Source: Robiginitomaculum sp. (GTDB lineage: Bacteria > Pseudomonadota > Alphaproteobacteria > Caulobacterales > Maricaulaceae). From it: DNA of 6,326 nt. The stretch is taken from positions 75,924-82,249 of the forward strand of contig NVRS01000006.1 in assembly GCA_002732685.1 (NCBI GenBank). The letters are read 5' to 3'. Positions 1 to 5,045 of the stretch are shown piece after piece; the stretch's first letter is position 1, and every line of letters begins with the position of its first letter. Made by a program: the position numbers and the translations under genes. A model generated the notes under the pieces. That model ran no database searches, had not been told where the DNA came from, and saw only the letters and a list, made by a program, of their open reading frames with translations.

Positions 1-404
1 ACACCAGAACGCGCCAAATCGAGCGCACACAGTCCGCCAAAACAATACCCCATCATGGCGATATTATCCGCGTCGACCTGCTCTAGCCCTTGCGCCGCTT
101 TCATAGCGGCTTTTAAACGCCCCCGCAGCATTTTACGATCGTTGACGAACGGCCTCATCAAAGCTTCGTTTTTGGCCGGATCACCACCCTGCTGGCCGTC
201 GCCGTAGACATCTACGGCAAAGCCAACATAACCCTGTGCCGCCATTTGTACGGCCTTGCTTTGGGCAAACCCATCACATCCACCCCAAGCATGGCCAATC
301 ATCACACAAGGCTTGGGATCGGCATATGTCTCGTCCCAAGCCAAATAACCAACGCAGGTCTGCTTACCGTCTTTGTATTCGAAAGGCTTGGTAGTGATGT
401 TCAT
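1..404 (-). CDS. Dienelactone hydrolase family protein (partial, C-terminus outside window)
   Basis: This is an alpha/beta-hydrolase of the dienelactone hydrolase (DLH) family; these cytoplasmic enzymes cleave lactones or esters with a Cys-His-Asp triad. Translation from the ATG at 404-402 gives 134 visible residues. The nucleophile elbow G-Y-C-F-G-G lies at about residues 119-124, with Cys121 as the expected nucleophile, as in DLH rather than the serine of most esterases. An earlier segment, MIGHAWGG (residues 35-42), sits where the oxyanion-side loop is expected, followed by GYVGFAVDVYGDG (58-70). The catalytic Asp and His should lie in the missing C-terminal part. The start is supported by AAAGGAAA at 409-416, four bases upstream. 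It is transcribed divergently from the RHH-like gene. Family assignment is firm; the substrate cannot be read from the sequence, and it need not be a chloroaromatic pathway enzyme. Confidence 0.88.
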   Translation of the reverse strand, partial: MNITTKPFEYKDGKQTCVGYLAWDETYADPKPCVMIGHAWGGCDGFAQSKAVQMAAQGYVGFAVDVYGDGQQGGDPAKNEALMRPFVNDRKMLRGRLKAAMKAAQGLEQVDADNIAMMGYCFGGLCALDLARSG

Positions 405-500
405 GGGGTTTCCTTTGGTTTTGGTAAACTTTCCACACCATAATAAGGAAATTGGGCGGACACAATGCTTAGATTACAGCATTGGAATACGCTTTTAGCA

Positions 501-528
501 TTGACAGCATGTTACCTAGGTATATTGG
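501..528 (+). promoter_or_regulatory. Putative sigma70-like promoter of the RHH-like gene
   Basis: A consensus -35 box TTGACA lies at 501-506. The -10 is less certain. TATTGG at 523-528 gives a 16-base spacer; TATATT at 521-526 matches the consensus better but leaves only 14 bases. Either choice puts the transcript start at about 533-536, practically on the ATG at 536, so the mRNA would be leaderless or nearly so. That agrees with the lack of a Shine-Dalgarno sequence before this ATG. Confidence 0.4.
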
Positions 529-534
529 TAACAT
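509..534. promoter_or_regulatory. Palindromic operator candidate overlapping the -10 and start region
   Basis: A perfect 8-base inverted repeat, ATGTTACC (509-516) and GGTAACAT (527-534), is separated by 10 bases. A second palindrome, TACCTAGGTA (513-522), is nested inside it. The repeat covers the probable -10 and transcription start and ends one base before the ATG at 536. A repressor bound here would block RNA polymerase. As the downstream gene encodes a ribbon-helix-helix-like protein, and such proteins commonly bind short repeated half-sites in their own promoters, autoregulation is the natural inference, though unproven. Confidence 0.5.
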
Positions 535-535
535 T

Positions 536-790
536 ATGGTGAAAACAATTACACGCGTCCAAACTGGTGTCCGTATGGAAAAACGGCTTCTCAAAGTCCT
601 AAAGGGGTTGGCCGAGCATTTAGAGATATCAATGGGTGATTTGCTCGAAGGCATGGCACTCCATAGCCTAGAGGGCAAAACCCCACCGTTTAATAAAGAT
701 ACGTTTAAGAAAATCAGGCTTCTCAAGCAGGTCTATGACTTGGATTTAACTGCTGCCGACAGCCATACACTCAACGAACTCGGCGAATAA
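536..790 (+). CDS. Small ribbon-helix-helix-like protein (putative DNA-binding regulator)
   Basis: This gene encodes an 84-aa protein from the ATG at 536. I chose this start because the conserved-looking part begins with TRVQTGVRM and the promoter and palindrome lie just upstream. TTG 482, ATG 509 and ATG 575 are in-frame alternatives. Residues about 5-45 fit a ribbon-helix-helix (Arc/MetJ/CopG-like) layout: a short strand (ITRVQTGVRM), a helix (KRLLKVLKGLAEHL), a turn (EISM) and a second helix (GDLLEGMALHSLEG). The C-terminal 35 residues form a charged region ending in DLTAADSHTLNELGE. The strand's alternating polar residues R7, Q9 and G11 would be the DNA contacts if the fold is right. The stop is followed one base later by the next ATG, so the two are probably co-translated. 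Similar small proteins are familiar to me from alphaproteobacteria as hypothetical proteins; the role is inferred. Confidence 0.62.
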   Translation: MVKTITRVQTGVRMEKRLLKVLKGLAEHLEISMGDLLEGMALHSLEGKTPPFNKDTFKKIRLLKQVYDLDLTAADSHTLNELGE

Positions 791-791
791 C

Positions 792-1184
792 ATGGCCACT
801 AATATTAATAGTATAGCAAATGATTTTGAAGCCCGTACAATAGATGTAGCCCATTTTAAACATATTGACCATATCGCTGCCGCCTGCGGGTTGCTGCTTA
901 AATATGATTTCGAAGAAGCCGCTTACCATTATGCGCGAACGTTAAGGATTTTAACCATCGAAGCTGGTGCCACACGAAAATTCAACGTTACAGTAACCAT
1001 TGCATTTCTAGGCCTGATCAAAGAGCGTATGATAACCACGCCGCATGAGACATTTGAAGAATTCATGACCGCGAATACTGACCTGATTACCAAAAACCCA
1101 CTTTTACAGTGGTACTCCACCAACCGCTTAAACTCGGACATGGCCCGCAATACATTTCTCCTCCCGGATAAATTAGCCAGCTAA
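792..1184 (+). CDS. Uncharacterised 130-aa protein with F-x-H-x-x-H motif
   Basis: This 130-aa soluble, probably all-helical protein has no signal peptide or membrane segment. I recognise the pattern as a widespread uncharacterised family without a function I can name. It has F-x-H-x-x-H near the N-terminus (F22, H24, H27), then K-F-N-V-T-V-T (63-69), then an ER-containing helix (IKERM, 76-80). A conserved-looking end includes WYST (107-110), RLNSDMAR (112-119) and FLLPDK (122-127). Two or three histidines spaced this way could bind a metal, but that is inference. The ATG lies one base after the RHH-like stop with only weak Shine-Dalgarno complementarity, which suggests translational coupling and control by the same operator. 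A toxin role is possible given the RHH partner, but nothing resembles RelE, MazF, PIN or Fic. Confidence 0.72.
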   Translation: MATNINSIANDFEARTIDVAHFKHIDHIAAACGLLLKYDFEEAAYHYARTLRILTIEAGATRKFNVTVTIAFLGLIKERMITTPHETFEEFMTANTDLITKNPLLQWYSTNRLNSDMARNTFLLPDKLAS

Positions 1185-1239
1185 AGATAATGGGTTGCTA
1201 CGTGTTCCTTTGGTGAAATATTGTTCAATAATTTTGGTA

Positions 1240-1524
1240 TTACGTTGGTGTTTGCGGGTCAGGTGATAGGGTGGTAGCAGCCGTCTTAGTTTGCGCCAGC
1301 TTCACACGGATTTTTGCGCCGTCGACCATGGTATTGTTGAGCGCCTTAATAGCGGCCTTTGCTGCACCGGGTTTGGGCATTTCTACAAACCCGAACCCTT
1401 TGGATACCCCGCTGTCCTTATCCAGAACCAAGTTACAAAACTGCACAACCCCAAACGGCTCAAATAACGCACTGAGGTTTTCCTCAGTCGTCGCCCGCGC
1501 CAAATTTCGAACAAGTATTTTCAT
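1240..1524 (-). CDS. Single-RRM RNA-binding protein
   Basis: This 94-aa protein consists of almost nothing but one RNA recognition motif, the beta-alpha-beta-beta-alpha-beta fold that binds single-stranded RNA. RNP2 is ILVRNL (residues 3-8) and RNP1 is KGFGFVEM (42-49), with aromatic F44 and F46 in the RNA-stacking positions. The fold ends near KIRVKLAQ (71-78). The last 15 or so residues are a low-complexity T/P-rich tail rather than the glycine-rich tail of cyanobacterial Rbp proteins. The start is supported by AAGGAAA (1528-1534), three bases upstream, and by a promoter at 1557-1585. It faces the 130-aa gene across 55 bases with no clear terminator hairpin. Bacterial single-RRM proteins are often cold- or stress-related, but no target can be read here. 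Confidence 0.92.
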   Translation of the reverse strand: MKILVRNLARATTEENLSALFEPFGVVQFCNLVLDKDSGVSKGFGFVEMPKPGAAKAAIKALNNTMVDGAKIRVKLAQTKTAATTLSPDPQTPT

Positions 1525-1556
1525 GGGTTTCCTTAGGTTTAAGTAGATTGATGGGC

Positions 1557-1585
1557 GTTATAGAGCGCGGGGTGCTAAAGGGCAA
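1557..1585 (-). promoter_or_regulatory. Promoter of the RRM gene
   Basis: On the minus strand, TTGCCC (1580-1585) and TATAAC (1557-1562) are separated by exactly 17 bases. That gives a -10 matching the consensus at 5 of 6 positions and a -35 at 4 of 6. Transcription would start near 1550, leaving an untranslated leader of about 26 bases containing the AAGGAAA ribosome-binding site. Confidence 0.55.
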
Positions 1586-1590
1586 TGCCT

Positions 1591-1718
1591 CACCTCTCTC
1601 AACCGCTCATACCGTACGCCCCTTCCAGGGATGCAAGCAAAGACGGTATCCATTGTGAGAATTTTGAGCGAAACCGAAAGGTAGCCACCGTTCTGCACGG
1701 GTGAGCGGGTTTGGGGTG
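1591..1718. other. Non-coding stretch with multibranch folding potential
   Basis: The 1525-1788 gap holds the RRM promoter at its left end and this block of nested complementary segments. CACC (1591-1594) can pair with GGTG (1715-1718). AACCGCTCA (1601-1609) can pair with TGAGCGGGTT (1702-1711) with one bulged G. ATACCGT (1609-1615) can pair with ACGGTAT (1643-1649) around an inner CCCT-TCC-AGGG hairpin (1620-1630). CCGT (1688-1691) can pair with ACGG (1697-1700). Together they make a closed two-branch fold. The block is not AT-rich, unlike the genes just right of it. It could be a structured RNA, a dispersed repeat or a degraded gene; no tRNA or known riboswitch pattern was recognised, and the strand is undetermined. 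Confidence 0.35.
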
Positions 1719-1777
1719 TAATTTAGGCTTAACTATTTGTGAGTTTTTTTGTACGAGTTTATCAGTTATCGAATCAT

Positions 1778-1782
1778 AGGAG
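1778..1782 (+). promoter_or_regulatory. Ribosome-binding site of the DUF488 gene
   Basis: AGGAG lies six bases before the ATG at 1789 and fixes that start. I saw no confident promoter in the AT-rich 1720-1777 stretch; several weak boxes are possible there. Confidence 0.7.
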
Positions 1783-1788
1783 TAAGCA

Positions 1789-2244
1789 ATGCTAAACACA
1801 ATTGGATATGAAAGTGCCGAACTTTCAGACTTTATTCTTACTTTGAATGAAGCAAAAATTGATATTTTAATTGACGTTCGTGATCGAGCTCAGTCGAGAA
1901 AAAAAGGGTTTTCAAAAACCGCTCTTTCCGAAGCACTTCACAATGCTGGAATTGAATATTTACATTTGAAAGAACTAGGCGATCCTAAAAATGGTCGTAT
2001 TGCCGCAAGAAATGGTGAATGGGATAAATTTCATAAAATATACACAAAAGTTATGAATTCAGAGGTTGCAAAAGCTGCCATTAACCTTATAAACGACATA
2101 TGCTCAAATAAAAATGCATGTTTACTCTGCTTCGAGCGTGACCATAGAACTTGTCATAGAAAATATATTTCAGATGCAATAGATTCTCGAAATGGCAACA
2201 AAACTCGGCATTTAGGTGTTCGAAAATATGCCAAGGCAGCATAA
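1789..2244 (+). CDS. DUF488 family protein
   Basis: This 151-aa protein is a complete DUF488 domain. The family signatures are TIGYE (residues 4-8), DVR (29-31), SRKKGFSK (36-43), YLHLKELG (57-64) and the C-terminal C-F-E-R-D-x-x-x-C-H-R (114-124, with C114, D118, C122 and H123). DUF488 proteins are small soluble alpha/beta proteins of unproven biochemistry. The clustered Cys/His/Asp/Arg residues look like an active or ligand site, and they often occur beside nucleic-acid-related or accessory genes. The start is fixed by AGGAG six bases upstream. The gene is clearly AT-rich (22/60 and 20/60 G+C in two lines counted, against 31/60 in a scoB line), which suggests horizontal transfer. It ends 10 bases before the next gene and probably forms an operon with it. 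Family confidence is high; function is unknown. Confidence 0.9.
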   Translation: MLNTIGYESAELSDFILTLNEAKIDILIDVRDRAQSRKKGFSKTALSEALHNAGIEYLHLKELGDPKNGRIAARNGEWDKFHKIYTKVMNSEVAKAAINLINDICSNKNACLLCFERDHRTCHRKYISDAIDSRNGNKTRHLGVRKYAKAA

Positions 2245-2254
2245 AAGGGGTTGA

Positions 2255-3013
2255 ATGATTAAAAAAGACAAATGTCTAATTCTAATTAAAGCTAATCCAC
2301 ATTTAAGCAGCAGTCATTTTGAAACCGTTTGTTGCGCAGGAGTAGGCGAAGACGGAAAATGGAGACGACAATATCCAGTTTCGTTCAGGATTTTGGAAGA
2401 CGCACAAAAATTTAAACGGTGGTCTTGGATTGAATACAATTTTATCAAACCAAAGAATGATGACAGAAAAGAAAGTCAGAAAGTTCAAGATAATTCAATC
2501 TCAGTAATAGGACAAGCAAAACCAAAAGACCGTACTCGCTCCTTACAAGCGCTAACATTCAATAGCTTTAGCAAACCAGAAGAAAATTCTGACTCCTTAA
2601 CTTTAATTCGCCCTACATCATCAAATTTTAGTTGGAAAAGAAGACACCCTGAGGAATTAGCAAGAACTGAAGCAAAACATACGGCCATCGCAAATCAAAT
2701 GTCATTATTTTCAAACGACACAAAGCCACTGCTACAATGCCCCTACAGCTTTCACTTTAGCTGGGTAGATGAATACGGAAATGAAAAAAAACATACGTGC
2801 GATGATTGGGAATCATCCGCCACATTTTTCAATCGTCGTAAATTTCTTGGTTCAGAAGAGGCTGCGTTGCAATCTATGTCTGAAACATTTAATCAGGATT
2901 ACCCTGAAAAAGGCATGGTACTAGCATTCAGCACTCATAGTCGAAGAATTTGGCAATGGTTACTTGTAGGTATTTTACGAGCAGACCTGCCTGAATCAGA
3001 TTTGTTGTTGTAG
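2255..3013 (+). CDS. Uncharacterised 252-aa DUF488-partner protein with clamp-binding-like motif
   Basis: I recognise this as a widespread uncharacterised family often seen beside DUF488 genes; no function can be given. The N-terminal domain has a hydrophobic strand (CLILIKANP, 7-15), ETVCCAGVGEDGKWRRQYPVSF (23-44, C26 and C27) and KFKRWSWIEY (52-61). A middle region rich in K, S and E ends in SLTLIRP (114-120). A flexible linker at about 135-160 carries QMSLF (148-152), a fit to the QL[S/D]LF-type beta-clamp-binding peptide. The C-terminal domain has PYSFHFSW (163-170), H180, C182, D184, W185 and E186, and a final strand FSTHSRRIWQWLLVGI (225-240). There is no signal peptide or convincing membrane helix. 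AAAGGGG lies four bases before the ATG. The gene shares the low GC of the DUF488 gene and ends only 14 bases from the scoB stop, with no terminator seen. Confidence 0.82.
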   Translation: MIKKDKCLILIKANPHLSSSHFETVCCAGVGEDGKWRRQYPVSFRILEDAQKFKRWSWIEYNFIKPKNDDRKESQKVQDNSISVIGQAKPKDRTRSLQALTFNSFSKPEENSDSLTLIRPTSSNFSWKRRHPEELARTEAKHTAIANQMSLFSNDTKPLLQCPYSFHFSWVDEYGNEKKHTCDDWESSATFFNRRKFLGSEEAALQSMSETFNQDYPEKGMVLAFSTHSRRIWQWLLVGILRADLPESDLLL

Positions 3014-3027
3014 ACATTTTCCAATAC

Positions 3028-3678
3028 CTACCCCCAATCCAAATCCGCTTCTGTTTTCGCCTTCACCTCGTCCATCTCTACGTCTGGGGCTAGTTCTGTT
3101 ACGCGGAATTTTGTTTCGCCTTCTGGGCGGGAAAATACGCCTAGATCTGTGATGACCATGTCGATGCAATTACGGCCCGTCAGGGGCAATGTGCACTGCG
3201 GTAGGAACTTGGACGCACCGGCGCGGTTAGTGTGGTCCATGACGGCTACGCAGCGCTTTACGCCCGCAACCAAATCCATAGCCCCGCCCATGCCTTTGAC
3301 CATTTTACCGGGGATCATCCAGTTGGCGATATCGCCGCCCTCTGAAATCTCCATAGCGCCCAGAATTGAAATATCAATATGCCCGCCGCGTATCATGGCA
3401 AAGCTCTCCGCCGAATTAAAATAGCTAGAGCGGCGCAGTTCTGTAATGGTCTGCTTGCCTGCGTTGATCAGATCGGGGTCAACCTCATCGGGGTAGGGAA
3501 ATGGCCCCATACCGAGCATGCCGTTTTCGCTTTGCAACGTCACATCAACCCCGTCGGGGATATGATTAGCGACCAAAGTCGGGATACCAATACCGAGGTT
3601 CACATAGAACCCGTCTTTCAGTTCCCGCGCGGCGCGTTTTGCCATATCGTCTCTTGTCCATCCTGTATCATTGGCCAT
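3028..3678 (-). CDS. scoB: Succinyl-CoA:3-ketoacid CoA-transferase, subunit B
   Basis: This is the beta subunit (216 aa) of the class I CoA-transferase that moves CoA from succinyl-CoA to a 3-oxoacid such as acetoacetate (EC 2.8.3.5 type). It lets the cell use ketone bodies or short-chain 3-oxoacids in the cytoplasm. The catalytic glutamate lies in S-E-N-G-M-L-G-M-G, E51, the residue that forms the glutamyl-CoA thioester. VNLGIGIPTLVANHIP (26-41) and the GGHIDISILGAMEI region are typical of the subunit. I start it at ATG 3678 rather than 3729, because GGAGG (3686-3690) lies seven bases upstream and the family N-terminus begins there; the longer reading runs through the end of scoA. The gap after the scoA stop is two bases, so the subunits are made together. 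Acetate or butyrate CoA-transferase is a less likely alternative. Confidence 0.94.
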   Translation of the reverse strand: MANDTGWTRDDMAKRAARELKDGFYVNLGIGIPTLVANHIPDGVDVTLQSENGMLGMGPFPYPDEVDPDLINAGKQTITELRRSSYFNSAESFAMIRGGHIDISILGAMEISEGGDIANWMIPGKMVKGMGGAMDLVAGVKRCVAVMDHTNRAGASKFLPQCTLPLTGRNCIDMVITDLGVFSRPEGETKFRVTELAPDVEMDEVKAKTEADLDWG

Positions 3679-3680
3679 AT

Positions 3681-4385
3681 CTAAACCTCCCTCTCGCGAA
3701 CCGTTAATTGCTCGATGCGTTTTTCGCATTTGGCTTCTATGATACGTTGCACATAAATGCCCGGTGTATGAATGTAGTTAGGGTCAAAACTGCCGACCTC
3801 TACCAGTTCGTCCACCTCGACCACTGTCACCTTGCCCGCCGTTGCCATCATCGGGTTAAAATTGCGGGCAGTTTTCTTAAATTGGAGATTGCCTTGACTG
3901 TCGCCGCGCCATGCTTTGACCAAAGACACATCGGCTTTCAGACCGGTTTCCATGATATATTCTTCACCGCCGAAATCCATTGTCGGCTTGCCTTCTGCTA
4001 TCACAGTACCAACACCCGTCTTGGTATAGAAACCCGGTATGCCTGCGCCGCCAGCGCGTATACGTTCAGCCAATGTGCCTTGGGGATTAAATTCCAGATC
4101 AAGTTCGCCAGCAAGAAATTGTCTCTCGAACTCTTTGTTCTCGCCCACATAGCTTGAGACCATTTTCTTGATCTGGCGTGTCTCTAGCAAAAGACCCAGC
4201 CCGAAACCATCAACACCAGCATTGTTAGAAATCGCGGTGATATTCCCGGCACCACTGTCGCGCAATGCTGCAATTAAATTCTCGGGGATGCCGCACAGGC
4301 CAAACCCGCCGGCCATCACGACCATGCCGTCAAAAGTCAGCCCTTCAAGAGCTGCGGCGGCGGTCTTATAAACTTTACTACTCAT
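3681..4385 (-). CDS. scoA: Succinyl-CoA:3-ketoacid CoA-transferase, subunit A
   Basis: This is the alpha subunit (234 aa) that pairs with ScoB to form the active transferase. The family signature GGFGLCGIPE is at residues 26-35. NNAGVDGFGLGLLL (54-67), SSYVGENKEFERQFL (77-91), PQGTLAERIRAGGAGIPGFYT (101-121) and KTARNFNPMMATAG (170-183) all follow known SCOT alpha sequences closely, including Bacillus ScoA. Its length equals the usual 230-240 aa. The start at 4385 has GAGGAAA (4389-4395) just upstream, and a promoter candidate lies at 4407-4434. It is the first gene of a two-gene operon; the scoB ribosome-binding site is inside its last codons. No regulator gene is adjacent, and no missing residues were noticed. 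Confidence 0.95.
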   Translation of the reverse strand: MSSKVYKTAAAALEGLTFDGMVVMAGGFGLCGIPENLIAALRDSGAGNITAISNNAGVDGFGLGLLLETRQIKKMVSSYVGENKEFERQFLAGELDLEFNPQGTLAERIRAGGAGIPGFYTKTGVGTVIAEGKPTMDFGGEEYIMETGLKADVSLVKAWRGDSQGNLQFKKTARNFNPMMATAGKVTVVEVDELVEVGSFDPNYIHTPGIYVQRIIEAKCEKRIEQLTVREREV

Positions 4386-4406
4386 ATGTTTCCTCGTTTC
4401 GGAATT

Positions 4407-4434
4407 GTTTTAACAGGTTGAAATAAAATGCCAA
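4407..4434 (-). promoter_or_regulatory. Putative promoter of scoAB
   Basis: On the minus strand, TTGGCA (4429-4434, 5 of 6 to consensus) is followed after 16 bases by TAAAAC (4407-4412, 4 of 6). Transcription would start near 4400, about 15 bases before the scoA ATG. It lies in the 69-base gap after the UDG-like gene, so scoAB may also receive read-through from the rlmE unit; I saw no terminator hairpin between them. Confidence 0.38.
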
Positions 4435-4454
4435 CTCTTAACCGTGGGAAAGCG

Positions 4455-5045
4455 CTATACCGCTAGCACAGTTTTGACCTGATTTTGCAAATGTGGCAGC
4501 ACATCTTTTGCAAACCAAGGATTTTTCTTTTGCCAAATGTTGTTGCGCGGCGATGGATGAACCAAAGGGAAATAGTTTGGTAGATATTCAGTGTAGGACT
4601 GCACGGTTTGGGTTAGGTTGGCTTTACGCTTACTGCCCAACACTCGAGCTTGGGCATACGCACCAATAACAATGGTAAAAGCAATATTTGGCATTTGCGC
4701 CAATATTTTTGCGTGCCATTTATCAGCAAAATCCTTGCGCGGAGGTAGATCGCCTCGCAATGCACTGCCCGGGAAATAAAAGTCCATCGGTATGAGGGCA
4801 ATTTTTGTCGGATCGTAAAAAACGGCATCATCAATACCCATCCATGTCCGCAGGTTTCGGCCACTGGGATCATCCCAAGGAACGCCGCTTTCTTGCGCTA
4901 ATCTGCCAGGTGCCTGCCCAACTATGTTGATCTTAGCATCAGGATGGGCGGTATAAATCGGCAACCATCCTTTATCTTTAGCCCAAGCATTATCAGGGTG
5001 GTTACTTATTTCTTGCCTAATTTTATCGAGCTCTTGCACACTCAC
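4455..5045 (-). CDS. Uracil-DNA glycosylase superfamily protein
   Basis: This 196-aa protein has the two signatures of the UDG superfamily, which removes uracil or other damaged bases from DNA. Motif 1 is N-I-V-G-Q-A-P-G (residues 40-47) and motif 2 is L-V-H-P-S-P-R-N (161-168). PWDDPSGRNLRTWMGI (56-71) is also typical. Compared with family 1 Ung, GQDPYH becomes GQAPG, so the catalytic aspartate is absent as in several other UDG families. The protein contains no cysteine, which rules out the Fe-S cluster of families 4, 5 and UdgX. Activity on uracil is therefore likely but not certain. The start is GTG 5045, sharing one base with the rlmE stop (TAGTG); a second GTG at 5039 is possible. The overlap indicates coupling to rlmE. 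Assignment to the superfamily is strong, to a substrate weak. Confidence 0.85.
   Translation of the reverse strand: MSVQELDKIRQEISNHPDNAWAKDKGWLPIYTAHPDAKINIVGQAPGRLAQESGVPWDDPSGRNLRTWMGIDDAVFYDPTKIALIPMDFYFPGSALRGDLPPRKDFADKWHAKILAQMPNIAFTIVIGAYAQARVLGSKRKANLTQTVQSYTEYLPNYFPLVHPSPRNNIWQKKNPWFAKDVLPHLQNQVKTVLAV

Larger units (their letters stand above)
405..535. promoter_or_regulatory. Divergent intergenic region between the hydrolase and RHH-like genes
   Basis: This 131-base region separates two divergent start codons. Its right half holds the TTGACA element and the inverted repeat listed separately. For the hydrolase on the minus strand, TATTAT (440-445) is a possible -10, but I found no convincing -35 at normal spacing. 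A TTG at 482 and an ATG at 509 are in frame with the RHH-like gene. Starting there would make the promoter and palindrome coding, and neither has a visible Shine-Dalgarno sequence, so I treat the region as non-coding. Confidence 0.5.

Noticed and set aside
482..535. N-terminal extension of the RHH-like protein from TTG 482 or ATG 509
   Set aside because: It would cover the TTGACA box and the palindrome, has no Shine-Dalgarno sequence, and the conserved-looking protein begins after ATG 536.
1219..1232. TATTG/CAATA inverted repeat between the convergent genes as a terminator
   Set aside because: The arms are AT-only apart from one G-C pair, and the loop is two bases, too short for a hairpin. 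There is no GC stem followed by a T-run.
1599..1799. 66-codon minus-strand open frame across the intergenic block
   Set aside because: It has no ribosome-binding site, no recognisable domain, overlaps the DUF488 start and lies in the structured non-coding block. I treat it as a chance reading frame.
1720..3027. Direct repeats flanking the AT-rich cassette as mobile-element ends
   Set aside because: I compared both edges by eye and found no matching repeat or terminal inverted repeat, and no transposase or integrase is present.
3679..3729. scoB start at 3729, adding 17 residues
   Set aside because: The extension overlaps the end of scoA, while ATG 3678 has GGAGG at proper spacing and matches the usual subunit start.
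3708..4157. 149-codon plus-strand open frame opposite scoA
   Set aside because: It is a shadow of the very well conserved scoA sequence on the other strand. Its His/Cys/Phe-rich composition is typical of antisense frames.
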